A stretch of DNA of 64,000 nt from NCBI RefSeq assembly GCF_000286835.2, contig NZ_AJYD02000038.1:1290513-1354512 (forward strand), written 5' to 3'. The position numbers were made by a program, and so were the translations under genes. The stretch's first letter is position 1; each line of letters starts with the position of its first letter. Below are positions 36,072-44,406 of this stretch, one piece after another. Origin of the DNA: Enterovibrio norvegicus FF-33 (GTDB lineage: Bacteria; Pseudomonadota; Gammaproteobacteria; Enterobacterales; Vibrionaceae). The notes below the pieces were generated by a model. It was not told where the DNA came from. It did no database searches and saw nothing but the letters and a program-made list of their open reading frames with translations.

Positions 36072-37569
36072 TGTGTTAGCGCGCATCCGCCATTTTGCAC
36101 AGACCACGCCGACCAAAACGGCGTTGGTCGGCCGTGACGCCATTGGTGTGATTGGTAACGTGGATTACTGCACCTTATGGCGCGACATTGAAACCTTGAG
36201 TGACACGCTTAAACAATGGAAGACCAAACGTATCGCGTTGCTTGCTGAGAACGGCATTGCCTGGGCGAAGGTTGATCTTGCTGCATTACTGGCACAGGTG
36301 ACGGTTGTGCCCGTGCCGACGTTTTTCTCTCGTGAACAAGTTGCGCATCTCGTTGCGGAAGCGGATGTGGATTTGTTGGTGGGGGATTGGTCGACACTGG
36401 CTATTTCACCCCAAGGTGAACTGGCCGGATTACCCTGCTACTCGCGCCTTGCCGCCAACACATTGAGCAGCGATACGATAGCAAAGATAACGTTCACCTC
36501 GGGGTCAACCGGTTCGCCAAAAGGTGTGGCACTGAGCGCACAAACCATTGATGCGGTGACGCAATCTCTGGTTCAAGCCGTCAGCACACAAACTATGCCG
36601 TCTCGCCACCTTGTCGCGTTGCCGTTGTCCACACTGCTTGAAAATATCACGGGAATTTACGTGCCATTGTCACTGGGTGTTGAAACGGTGGTGTTAGAAG
36701 GATTCGAAGTGGGGCTTCGCGGATCAAGTGGCTTCTCACCGGATATTTTCGGCGCGGCGTTGGCACAATACCAACCAGAGAGCATGGTGGTGACGCCCAT
36801 GTTGCTGTTGGCTTTGACAGAAATTGCCAGTGTGCAGCCAAGCATTACACAGCCTTTAACATTCATCGCCGTCGGTGGCGCGAAAGTGCCGGCGTCTTTG
36901 CACCACAAAGCGCAACAGCTTGGTCTGCCCGTGTTTGAAGGTTATGGGCTATCTGAATGTGGCTCGGTGGTCAGCCTCAATACGCCATTCGCACACCGCC
37001 AAGGCAGCGTGGGGAAACCGCTGTCACATTGCCGAGTCCGTATTGCCGATGACGGTGAAATCGTGGTGCAAGGCGCGGCGATGAATGGCTATATCCATGA
37101 AGCGATAGATTGCCAAAACGATGACATTCATACCGGGGATCTTGGCTACCTCGACGAAGAGGGTTACTTGTTTGTTTCAGGCCGCAAAAAGAACGTATTG
37201 ATCACCGCGTTTGGACGCAATGTCAGCCCTGAATGGATTGAAGCAGAAGCCTTGGCTTACCCACATTTGCGTCAAATGGTGGTGCTTGGCGATGGCTGTG
37301 CCGTGTTGTCTGCGGTGGTGGCAAGTCATGACCATGAACAAACGCTTAACCAAATTGCACAACTTAATCGCCACCTACCGGATTATGCCGCCATCGGGCA
37401 CGTTATTTTCACCCAATCTTTTCAGCATCAGGACAGTTTAATGACCGCGAATGGTCGACCGCGTCGTGATGTGTTTGCACAACAATTCTCTTGTTTTATC
37501 CCAAATAACCAATGCGTGAGCGTGGCGGATTTTTCCGTGACCAGTTGCTCCGATATTTCACTGACTTGA
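36064..37569 (+). CDS. AMP-dependent acyl-adenylating enzyme (ANL superfamily)
   Basis: A 501-residue adenylate-forming enzyme. The phosphate-binding loop is TFTSGSTGSPKG (~143-154), A5-like motif GYGLSECGSVVSLNTP, A7 TGDLGYLDEEGYLFVSGR and A8 KNVLITAFGRNVSPEWIE. The enzyme should activate a carboxylic acid, probably a fatty acid, as acyl-AMP. Odd point: near the C-terminus the usual catalytic lysine motif (NGK) reads TANGRPRR (~461-468), with arginine in place of lysine, so adenylation may be slow or the enzyme may only use preformed adenylates in the thioester or amide step. The N-terminal region is shorter than in long-chain acyl-CoA synthetases. The ATG overlaps the preceding gene by 8 bp (translational coupling). 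Confidence 0.88.
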   Translation: MVNVLARIRHFAQTTPTKTALVGRDAIGVIGNVDYCTLWRDIETLSDTLKQWKTKRIALLAENGIAWAKVDLAALLAQVTVVPVPTFFSREQVAHLVAEADVDLLVGDWSTLAISPQGELAGLPCYSRLAANTLSSDTIAKITFTSGSTGSPKGVALSAQTIDAVTQSLVQAVSTQTMPSRHLVALPLSTLLENITGIYVPLSLGVETVVLEGFEVGLRGSSGFSPDIFGAALAQYQPESMVVTPMLLLALTEIASVQPSITQPLTFIAVGGAKVPASLHHKAQQLGLPVFEGYGLSECGSVVSLNTPFAHRQGSVGKPLSHCRVRIADDGEIVVQGAAMNGYIHEAIDCQNDDIHTGDLGYLDEEGYLFVSGRKKNVLITAFGRNVSPEWIEAEALAYPHLRQMVVLGDGCAVLSAVVASHDHEQTLNQIAQLNRHLPDYAAIGHVIFTQSFQHQDSLMTANGRPRRDVFAQQFSCFIPNNQCVSVADFSVTSCSDISLT

Positions 37570-37590
37570 ATACGTAGGGAAGCTATTGCC

Positions 37591-38313
37591 ATGAACATGA
37601 ATACTTCAAGCAACACGATGACAGGCAACAACAGACCGTTTTTTAACACACTGGAGCAGCAAACCTTGGCGGCACGAAATGCCATGTTAAGCGCCCCCAT
37701 TTTTGAGGCGTGTCGAGCGGGCAATGTTGACCTGAATACTTACACCGCGTTTTTGGTGCAAGCTTTTCATCACGTTAAACACACCGTGCCTTTGCTGATG
37801 GCCTGTGGCTCGCGATTGCCAGAAAGCGATGAGTGGTTGCGTCAGGCCATTGGTGAGTACATTGAAGAAGAAAAAGGCCACCACGAGTGGATTCTCAACG
37901 ACTTAAACCAGTGTGGGTTTGATGCCGAATTGGCTCGCTGTAACCAGGCAGAAGGTGCGGTGGGTTTACCCATTGAAATGATGGTTGCGTATCTCTACCA
38001 CCAAATCGACAGACGCAATCCTATGGCCTTTTTTGGCATGGTTTGGGTGCTGGAAGGCACGAGTGTGTCCGTCGGTGGTGACATGGCTGCACTGGTGAAA
38101 CACGGTTTGGGTTTGCCTGATGCGGCAATGAGCTATTTGACCTCACACAGCACATTGGATGTCGAACATATCGGCTTTTTTGAAACGCTAATGAACCAAG
38201 TGACGAACCCTGACGATCAGGCCGCCATTATTGACGGTGCTAACCGCGTGTTTGCACTGTATGGCCAAATGCTGTGTGAACTGCCGATTAAGCAACAAAG
38301 CCATGCTGCATAG
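37591..38313 (+). CDS. Heme-oxygenase-like diiron oxidase (iron-containing redox enzyme family)
   Basis: The 240-residue all-helical protein carries a full set of diiron ligands in the HDO order: Glu93 or Glu94 and His97/98 in YIEEEKGHHEW, Glu155 in VLEGTS, and His186, Asp190 and His193 in HSTLDVEHIGFFE. Earlier histidines FHHVKH (~59-64) line the pocket. This scaffold includes UndA (fatty acid to terminal alkene), BesC and N-oxygenases; the fold is also seen in TenA proteins, but those lack the metal ligands. With an acyl-adenylating enzyme beside it, an oxidative step on a fatty or amino acid substrate is plausible. AGGGAAGC lies upstream; 21-bp spacer from the ligase and 36 bp to the dehydrogenase. 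Confidence 0.85.
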   Translation: MNMNTSSNTMTGNNRPFFNTLEQQTLAARNAMLSAPIFEACRAGNVDLNTYTAFLVQAFHHVKHTVPLLMACGSRLPESDEWLRQAIGEYIEEEKGHHEWILNDLNQCGFDAELARCNQAEGAVGLPIEMMVAYLYHQIDRRNPMAFFGMVWVLEGTSVSVGGDMAALVKHGLGLPDAAMSYLTSHSTLDVEHIGFFETLMNQVTNPDDQAAIIDGANRVFALYGQMLCELPIKQQSHAA

Positions 38314-38349
38314 CGTTTAGCCAATAGCGAATTGAAGAAGGGGACAAAC

Positions 38350-39159
38350 ATGAAACTGAATGGCAAACGTGTCTTGCTGACAGGCGCAACGGGTGGGATC
38401 GGAAAAGAGATCGCTGCTGCGCTCGCAAAGCAAGGTTGTGAACTTATCGTGGTGGGCAGAAAAGCGAGCCAACTGGCTGAACTGGTGGCAAACCTTGACG
38501 ATTCATCGCGTCACCAATCTTTGATCGCAGACTTGGCGCGAACCGAAGGCCTTGACGCGGTATCGCAGTTTTGTGCCTCGCTTGATGTTGCGGGAAAGCC
38601 CGTCGATATCGTGATCAATAACGCGGGCTGTAACACCTTCCTGTATCTGCAAGATCGCGATCCAGCATCGGTAAAACGCGACGTTGAATTGAACCTGATC
38701 GCGCCCATTCTACTGAGCCAAAGTGCGCTTGGTTGGATGGCACAAGACGGGGTTATCCTGAATGTGGGCTCAACGTTCGGGGCGATTGGCTTTCCCTGTT
38801 ACACCAGTTATTGCGCCGCAAAAGCAGGGTTACAACGCTTTAGTGAAGCACTCAGCCGCGAGCTTAATGGCACGGGTAGGCGCGTTCAGTACTTGGCTCC
38901 CAGAGCGACCAATACCTCGTTGAATGATGCGCGTGTGACTGAGATGAACGAAAAGCTAGGAAACAAAACTGACGAAGCGGCATTTGTGGCGGCGCAAGCT
39001 GTCGACATGCTCAAACAAGAGACATCAGTGAAATGGATCGGCTGGCCTGAAAAGTTATTTGTCAGGCTCAATCAGTTGTTTCCGTCTTTGGTGGGTTCTG
39101 CAATCAAAAAGCAGCATCAGACCATCACGGAATACGCGACAAAAACACGCTGCGAATAA
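38350..39159 (+). CDS. Short-chain dehydrogenase/reductase
   Basis: A 269-residue SDR starting at the ATG at 38350 behind GAAGAAGGGG. The NAD(P)-binding motif is LLTGATGGIGKEIA, the structural motif is INNAG, the catalytic residues are Ser in NVGSTFG and YTSYCAAKAG (Tyr-x3-Lys). VVGRKASQL after strand 2 suggests NADP. The C-terminal region (KWIGWPEKLFVRLNQLFPSLVG) is hydrophobic, similar to SDRs acting on lipids or membrane-associated substrates. In the operon it presumably reduces or oxidises the product of the diiron oxidase or acyl chain. Substrate unknown. Confidence 0.9.
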   Translation: MKLNGKRVLLTGATGGIGKEIAAALAKQGCELIVVGRKASQLAELVANLDDSSRHQSLIADLARTEGLDAVSQFCASLDVAGKPVDIVINNAGCNTFLYLQDRDPASVKRDVELNLIAPILLSQSALGWMAQDGVILNVGSTFGAIGFPCYTSYCAAKAGLQRFSEALSRELNGTGRRVQYLAPRATNTSLNDARVTEMNEKLGNKTDEAAFVAAQAVDMLKQETSVKWIGWPEKLFVRLNQLFPSLVGSAIKKQHQTITEYATKTRCE

Positions 39160-39187
39160 GCAAACGGATAATTTTGAGGGAACGACG

Positions 39188-39862
39188 ATGAACACAGGTA
39201 TCAGCAAAACCATCAACACCATCTTAAAAACAACCACCAAATCATTGTTTGTTATGCTGGCAATGGCTGCGGGTTTTAACGTTGCCGCTGCAAATGCAGA
39301 TGAAACGCTCAAAACAGTACAAAAACAGTGGGCAAAGTGCCAATACGACACCTTTAATAAAGAGAACAAAATCAGTTGCCTGAATTCTTTGATTGCAATG
39401 AATCAAGAAGAGTTGGACAGTGACCCATCACGTGACGATCTCAAAGTCTGGCTTGCCATCAACAAAAGCACGCTAGCCGGTGCGGAAGGCGGATTGGGTG
39501 CTTTGTCTTTGGTGAAAGAAGCTAAAGGTATGCTTGAAGAAGTGATTTCGTCAGACTCACAAGTGCTTGAAGGGTCTGCATACACCAGTTTGGGCTCACT
39601 GTATTATCAGGTGCCGGGGTGGCCAATTGGGTTTGGGGATGACGATGAAGCCGAGCTTATGTTGCAAAAAGCCCTCGTAATTAATCCAAAAGGTATCGAT
39701 CCAAATTTCTTTTATGGTGACTTTCTAGCAAACAACGGCGACAAAGCACAAGCCATTGCCTTTTTGAAAAAAGCCCAAAAAGCCGCACCGAGAGAAGGGC
39801 GTGAATTGGCAGATCAAGGCCGACAACGTGAAATTGAGCGCAAGCTGAAGGAACTAGAATAA
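39188..39862 (+). CDS. Exported TPR-repeat protein
   Basis: 224 residues from the ATG at 39188 with GAGGGAACG upstream; the open frame extends into the SDR gene but MNTGISKTINTILK begins a clear signal peptide (hydrophobic SLFVMLAMAAGFNVAAANA, cleavage near ANA-DE). The mature part is helical with two TPR-like units, the best being EAELMLQKALVINPKGIDPNFFYGDFLANNGDKAQAIAFLKKAQKAAP. The phrase GSLYYQVPGWPIGFGDD precedes it. Two cysteines could form a periplasmic disulfide. It may be a periplasmic scaffold or sensor partner for the kinase two genes downstream. The response regulator begins two bases after its stop. Confidence 0.85.
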   Translation: MNTGISKTINTILKTTTKSLFVMLAMAAGFNVAAANADETLKTVQKQWAKCQYDTFNKENKISCLNSLIAMNQEELDSDPSRDDLKVWLAINKSTLAGAEGGLGALSLVKEAKGMLEEVISSDSQVLEGSAYTSLGSLYYQVPGWPIGFGDDDEAELMLQKALVINPKGIDPNFFYGDFLANNGDKAQAIAFLKKAQKAAPREGRELADQGRQREIERKLKELE

Positions 39863-39864
39863 CA

Positions 39865-40521
39865 ATGCGAATTCTTTTGATTGAAGACGATCAAATGTTA
39901 GGTGAATCCATGGTGGCCTCGTTAAGCCGCCATGGATTCACCGTGGATTGGGTACAAAAAGGCGGCGGCGTAGAATTGCTGCTCAAAACGGAAAGCTTCA
40001 CCGCGGTGATACTGGATTTAACCCTGCCAGATGTCGATGGCATCGACGTGCTCAAAAGACTGCGACAAGCCAAACACACCATACCTGTGATGATTCTGAC
40101 AGCGCGAGATGACATAGAAGATCGCGTTGAAGGTCTAGACGGTGGTGCTGACGATTACATGGTGAAACCCTTTGCACTGGAAGAGCTGCTGGCGCGTCTG
40201 CGTGTGATGATCCGCCGTATTTCGGGTTATGTGGACACGAATATTGAACTGCACGGCGTGTCGGTGTCTCTGGCCAATAATCGTGTTGAGTTAAACGGCG
40301 AAGCGATCAAAGTCACACCCAATGAATTTAAGTTACTCACAACACTCATGACCCATGCAGGCCGCGTGATGAGCAAAGACCAATTGCAGCAAACCTTGCA
40401 TGGCTGGGATGAAGGTGCGAGCGAAAATGCCTTAGAAGTCCACATTCATAATCTGCGGAAGAAAACGGGCGGTAATTTGATAAAAAACATTCGCGGTGTG
40501 GGATATATCATTGAAAAATAA
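39865..40521 (+). CDS. OmpR-family response regulator (QseB/PmrA-like)
   Basis: The 218-residue protein has a receiver domain (1-120) with acidic pocket LIEDD, phosphoacceptor Asp in VILDLTLPDVDGID (~51), Thr in ILTARDD and Lys in MVKPFALEEL, and a winged-helix DNA-binding domain (~125-218) ending GNLIKNIRGVGYIIEK. It is closest in feel to QseB/PmrA/TctD. The operon starts with a box of the type these regulators recognise (35341-35368), so it likely controls its own operon. Two bases separate it from the TPR gene, and it overlaps the sensor kinase gene. Confidence 0.93.
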   Translation: MRILLIEDDQMLGESMVASLSRHGFTVDWVQKGGGVELLLKTESFTAVILDLTLPDVDGIDVLKRLRQAKHTIPVMILTARDDIEDRVEGLDGGADDYMVKPFALEELLARLRVMIRRISGYVDTNIELHGVSVSLANNRVELNGEAIKVTPNEFKLLTTLMTHAGRVMSKDQLQQTLHGWDEGASENALEVHIHNLRKKTGGNLIKNIRGVGYIIEK

Positions 40522-41938
40522 AGCGCCTATTTCGATTAAACGAAACCTGATTTTTAGCGCTGCGGTATTAAGCAGCTTGCTGGTTCTGGGTTCATGGTTT
40601 TTCATGTATACTGAAACCCGTCATGAGATAGACGAAGTCTTTGATGCTCACCTTGGTCAATCCGCAAAAACATTGGCGCTCGCCGCGATGAGTTGGGGTA
40701 ACAGTCCACCGAAAAAACTGGACGAGATTTATGCCGATTGGTTTTCTTCCATTAACAAAATGGCGGTGGATGAAGAAACGGCTACGCCTTATGGGCATCC
40801 GTACGAAAAAAAGGTGCTGTTCCAATATCTGTCTAACGGCAAGCTCGTCGGCAAAAGCGCCAATGCACCGGATGTATTTTTAGGCACCTTAAACGAAGCG
40901 GGCTATAAAGATGTGACGGTTGAAGGGGAACGTTGGCGTACCTTTCAATTGCCTTTTACGCCGCCTGGTGACACGTCACCGGCATTCACGATCCTCGTCG
41001 CTGAAAAGATAGGTATTCGAGAGGAACTGACAGCAGAAGTGGCGCTTTCTATCGGGCTTCCACAAATTCTATTGATCCCCTTCCTTGTTGCGTTAATTGT
41101 TTTGCTGGTTAATCGGTATTTTCGCCCGATTGAAGAACTACGAAAGCTGATTGCTTCGAAAAGCATTAATAACTTGCAGCGTATACGCGTTGAAAACCCC
41201 ACGATTGAGCTTGAGCCATTGGTGAAACAGATTAACTTTTTGCTGGCGGAGTTGGAAAATGCGTGGAAGCGCGAAAGACGCTTGATCAGTACGGCGGCCC
41301 ATGAATTAAAAACACCATTGGCCGTATTAAGGTTAAACGCTGAAAATGCGATTCAAAGTGTTGATGAAAAAGAGCGCAACAAAGATCTGAGCAGCATTTT
41401 GGCAGGCATTGATAGAACCGATAGGGTGATTCAACAACTCTTGGTGCTCTCTCGTGTGGAGCAGCAAAAAGACTTTGTCCTGCAGCCAATGGATCTTGTG
41501 AGCATGCTTCGTGAAGAGATCGCCAACTTAGTGCCTATTTCACTCAAGTATTCACAGACAATTTCTTTGGTTGGAGCCGAAAAAGCGTCGGTTAGCGCGC
41601 ACCCCGTCATGCTTTCCATTTTGTTTGCCAACTTAATAGACAACGCCATTCGCTATTCAGGGCAAGGTTCCTCGATTACGGTAGACGTTGAGCTTCTTAC
41701 TGATTCAAGCCAAGTGGCAGTGACGGTGTCGGATACGGGGATGGCGATGCCCGAAGACGTTCGCCAGCGTATTTTTGATAAGTTCTATCGCGGTCATTCT
41801 AACAAAGGGGATGGTGCAGGGCTGGGCATGTCTATTGTGAAAGACATTGCGCAGATCCACAGTGCGAATGTGCAGGTCAAAAGTGCAGGTGAAGGCGAGA
41901 GTGGCAATCAGTTTATCGTCGTGTTTGATCGTGTTTGA
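40511..41938 (+). CDS. Sensor histidine kinase partner of the response regulator (QseC/PmrB-like)
   Basis: A 475-residue membrane kinase. First membrane segment ~12-33, a periplasmic domain of about 130 residues (tryptophan- and proline-rich, e.g. LPFTPPGDTSP), second segment ~172-193, HAMP-like linker, HisKA domain with phosphoacceptor His in STAAHELKTPLAVLRL (~265), and HATPase with N-box IDNAIRYSG, G1 VSDTGMAMP, F-box FDKFYRG and G2 GAGLGMSIV. The start is probably the TTG at 40511, overlapping the regulator's stop by 11 bp; a GTG at 40496 is the only alternative near. The periplasmic ligand is unknown. A 10-bp tandem repeat spans the stop codon. Confidence 0.9.
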   Translation: MKNKAPISIKRNLIFSAAVLSSLLVLGSWFFMYTETRHEIDEVFDAHLGQSAKTLALAAMSWGNSPPKKLDEIYADWFSSINKMAVDEETATPYGHPYEKKVLFQYLSNGKLVGKSANAPDVFLGTLNEAGYKDVTVEGERWRTFQLPFTPPGDTSPAFTILVAEKIGIREELTAEVALSIGLPQILLIPFLVALIVLLVNRYFRPIEELRKLIASKSINNLQRIRVENPTIELEPLVKQINFLLAELENAWKRERRLISTAAHELKTPLAVLRLNAENAIQSVDEKERNKDLSSILAGIDRTDRVIQQLLVLSRVEQQKDFVLQPMDLVSMLREEIANLVPISLKYSQTISLVGAEKASVSAHPVMLSILFANLIDNAIRYSGQGSSITVDVELLTDSSQVAVTVSDTGMAMPEDVRQRIFDKFYRGHSNKGDGAGLGMSIVKDIAQIHSANVQVKSAGEGESGNQFIVVFDRV

Positions 41939-41957
41939 TCGTGTTTGATCGTGTTTA
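41921..41957. repeat. 10-bp tandem repeat across the kinase stop codon
   Basis: GTGTTTGATC occurs three times in a row at 41921-41950 and a fourth partial copy follows (GTGTTTA). The kinase stop TGA lies in the second copy. Because the unit is 10 bp, changing copy number does not extend the protein by much: the same TGA is met within the next unit. Confidence 0.9.
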
Positions 41958-41989
41958 GAGGGTAAATGCTGATCGTTAGCGCCAAAAAA

Positions 41990-42013
41990 AGGGCCTAAAT
42001 GTCTTTAGGCCCT
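41990..42013 (-). terminator. Intrinsic terminator of the DUF3297 gene
   Basis: Ten-base arms AGGGCCTAAA / TTTAGGCCCT with a 4-base loop. On the minus strand the hairpin is followed by seven Ts. In the plus direction there is no U tract, although the hairpin also lies after the operon that ends at 41938. Confidence 0.88.
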
Positions 42014-42047
42014 ATCAGCAGTCGTTTTCAATACTTGGAGTATTTAA

Positions 42048-42296
42048 TTACTTGTAGAAAACTTCTACTTTGCCTTTCAGCGTCATCAGAAGCGGTTGAC
42101 CACGGCGGTCCAACGCTTTTGGTGATGGGAATTTCACCCAACCTTCGCTGATGCAGTATTCTTCAACGTCAAAGCGCTCTTTGCCGTTAAAGACAATACC
42201 GATTTCGTGTTCAAAACATTCGGCTACATGATGCGGGCTACGTGGATTGCCTGCAAGGCGATCTGGCAAAGCGGGTAGCGAGTTAGTGTCGTTCAT
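42048..42296 (-). CDS. DUF3297 family protein
   Basis: An 82-residue protein matching the DUF3297 family over its length: PALPDRLAGNPRSPHHV, EHEIGIVFNGKERFDVEEYCISEGWVKFP and ALDRRGQPLLMTLKGKVEVFY. It is widespread in proteobacteria with no known function; the small size and conserved charged residues suggest a cytoplasmic binding protein. AGG lies upstream of the ATG, and a strong terminator follows. Confidence 0.92.
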   Translation of the reverse strand: MNDTNSLPALPDRLAGNPRSPHHVAECFEHEIGIVFNGKERFDVEEYCISEGWVKFPSPKALDRRGQPLLMTLKGKVEVFYK

Positions 42297-42502
42297 GTTC
42301 GTGACCTGTAGTCAAAAAAAGTGCGTCATTGTAGTCAAGATAACGCCCGCGCTCAAGCAGCGAAAACAGTTACGTCGTATTGTCCAAAAATGCAGCTAGC
42401 TTGATGCTTAAAATGTTTGAAATGGCGGATATTTGGCTGATTACCTTTCACATTACCGCTTACAAGCACTCACATCAAAATGCGCAACTTACGCGTTTCC
42501 AC

Positions 42503-43384
42503 TTAAGAATTCTCAGCTAAATACTCTTCTAAGCGATCTGACAGCCATGCTGTGAGTGCACCTGTGTGCCCATCCATCGAGGTGATTTGACCATAAGGTT
42601 GTAATTGCATCGCGCTGGAGTGGCGCAATACCTGCAATGTTCCGCTTCTTAAGTACTTTCTTAACAGCACCGATGGGACGTTTGACCAACCAGAACCGTC
42701 TAAAACAGCATCGCGTAAGTGCTCATAAAAGGGCAGGGCGATGTAGTGCGGCGAGATAGGGTCGAGGGCCTTTAGGCCTTCATCATCGACATACGCGAGC
42801 GTCACTTCGGTATAGCGTTCTAGATCTGCCCGCTGAACGCGTTTGAGTTTGGCGAGAGGGTGGTCTTTATGCACCACTGACATCATACGGATCTGCCCAA
42901 GCTTTTTAGAGCTGATGCGACCAAAGGCACGAGTTTCCGGTAGCAGACCAAAGGCAACATCGACCATGTTTTCATCGACCATTTCGTATAGCTCTGGCGG
43001 TGGTGCGACATATAGCGACACGCTGGAGTCAGGAAATAGCTGGTGGATTTCACGCATGGTGGCACGCCAGAACGCTTCGGGAATGGCATCGTCTCGACCA
43101 ATTCGCAGCGCGGATTCAATGCCACTTTCGAATTGACGACACTTGGCACCGATATCATGGACGGCTTGCAGTACCCGTTCGCAATCGTCGTGGATCATGC
43201 GGCCTACGTTGGTGAGTGTCACGCTGTTACCAGAGCGGGACAACAGTTCTACTCCAAGGTTATCTTCCAATGCACTGATGGCTGCACTGACGGTGGTTCG
43301 GCTTTTTTCTAGCTCGCGAGCGGCTCCGGCAATGGAACCTGTTTCGACGGCGGTGAGGAACATTTCTATTTGGCTACTTCGCAT
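42503..43384 (-). CDS. LysR-family transcriptional regulator
   Basis: 293 residues from the ATG at 43384 (MRSSQIEMFLTAVETGS); seven more codons upstream are open but unlikely. The helix-turn-helix covers ~1-60 (IAGAARELEKSRTTVSAAISALEDNLGVELLSR), followed by a LysR effector domain. No close subgroup recognised; AMQLQPYGQITSMDG near the end is unusual. It is divergent from the cation diffusion facilitator gene 185 bp away and may control it. Confidence 0.88.
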   Translation of the reverse strand: MRSSQIEMFLTAVETGSIAGAARELEKSRTTVSAAISALEDNLGVELLSRSGNSVTLTNVGRMIHDDCERVLQAVHDIGAKCRQFESGIESALRIGRDDAIPEAFWRATMREIHQLFPDSSVSLYVAPPPELYEMVDENMVDVAFGLLPETRAFGRISSKKLGQIRMMSVVHKDHPLAKLKRVQRADLERYTEVTLAYVDDEGLKALDPISPHYIALPFYEHLRDAVLDGSGWSNVPSVLLRKYLRSGTLQVLRHSSAMQLQPYGQITSMDGHTGALTAWLSDRLEEYLAENS

Positions 43385-43569
43385 TTTATGTCCATGTCGG
43401 CGCATGTAATCGGCAAATTGATTTTAACTCTAAATAAAAAGAAGAAAACCCCAGCGACCAAAAAGTTGTCGCTCAGTAACTCATGGATTGCCAAAAATGG
43501 CTGTATTGTGGTTATCAAAGCGCTATTGGAAGGCGCTGCAGTCAAATTTTTTGTCACTTGTGGGGATTT

Positions 43570-44280
43570 ATGTCGTGTGAATATGCGAAAGAACGTAACT
43601 TACTGAAATTTTCTAGTTTTGCTTGTTTTTGCTTTGCTGCATTGGGTGTTGGGATCGGTCTTTGGGCTGGATCTATGGCGATAGTCTTTGATGGTGCTTA
43701 CTCTTTGGTCAGCTTGTTTCTGTCATTGATGGCACTTGGCGCAACGGTTTACATTAGCAATGGCACAGCAAAAAACGGAAAATCAGGTCAGTGTGTTTCT
43801 GCGCAGAAAGCCGCGGTTATTGAATCATTGGTGGTTTTGATTAAAGGTCTCGCCGTATCAGTGGTCTGTGTGGTGTCGTTTGCATCTGCCTTTGAAGCAA
43901 TGTTTAACGGTGGCCGTGAAGTAAACGCAGGTTTTGCGCTGATTTTTGGTGTGGTGAATCTTGTTGCGTGTATGGCGTGTTATTACATCGTCAAAAAACA
44001 CTCAGGCAAAAACGCGTCGACGATTTTGAAGGCGGAAACCAGTCAGTGGCTGATGGATACCGTTATTAGTGCGGCCGTTCTGGTCGGCTTTATCGTGGCG
44101 GCGGCTTTGATGGAGGCCGGTTTCACTGAGTATGCAATGTATGCAGACCCAATCATGGTCATTTTGGCTTCTGTCTATTTTGCTACCGTACCTGTGAAAA
44201 TGGTGGGTGATTCAACGAAACGTTTGTGGAGCATCTATCAGCAACAAGATAGCGTTTCTGGTCATCGTGTATTGGCTTGA
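43570..44280 (+). CDS. Short cation diffusion facilitator-like transporter
   Basis: A 236-residue membrane protein from the ATG at 43570 (MSCEYAKERNLLKFSS), with GGGGATTT upstream; the frame is open to 43483 but without support. It has six hydrophobic segments. The CDF metal site is hinted at by FDGAYSLVS in segment 2 and QWLMDTVIS in segment 5, with Asp retained and the usual His replaced. The C-terminal cytosolic metal-binding domain of typical CDF proteins (about 80 residues) is absent. It may move divalent metals or have another role. Divergent LysR gene upstream and a clear terminator downstream. Confidence 0.82.
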   Translation: MSCEYAKERNLLKFSSFACFCFAALGVGIGLWAGSMAIVFDGAYSLVSLFLSLMALGATVYISNGTAKNGKSGQCVSAQKAAVIESLVVLIKGLAVSVVCVVSFASAFEAMFNGGREVNAGFALIFGVVNLVACMACYYIVKKHSGKNASTILKAETSQWLMDTVISAAVLVGFIVAAALMEAGFTEYAMYADPIMVILASVYFATVPVKMVGDSTKRLWSIYQQQDSVSGHRVLA

Positions 44281-44312
44281 AAGCACCGCAATTAATCGAC
44301 TGACATTTCAGG

Positions 44313-44345
44313 AAAGGGGCAGCTCGATGAGCTGTCCCTTTTTTT
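44313..44345 (+). terminator. Intrinsic terminator of the CDF-like gene
   Basis: Stem GGGGCAGCTC / GAGCTGTCCC (one G-U pair), 3-base loop and seven Ts, about 33 bp after the stop codon. Confidence 0.9.
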
Positions 44346-44406
44346 GTCTGATGTATTCACCTGTGCTCTCTCAGATCACCGAGCATTTGCAGTTAAGACG
44401 GAAAAA

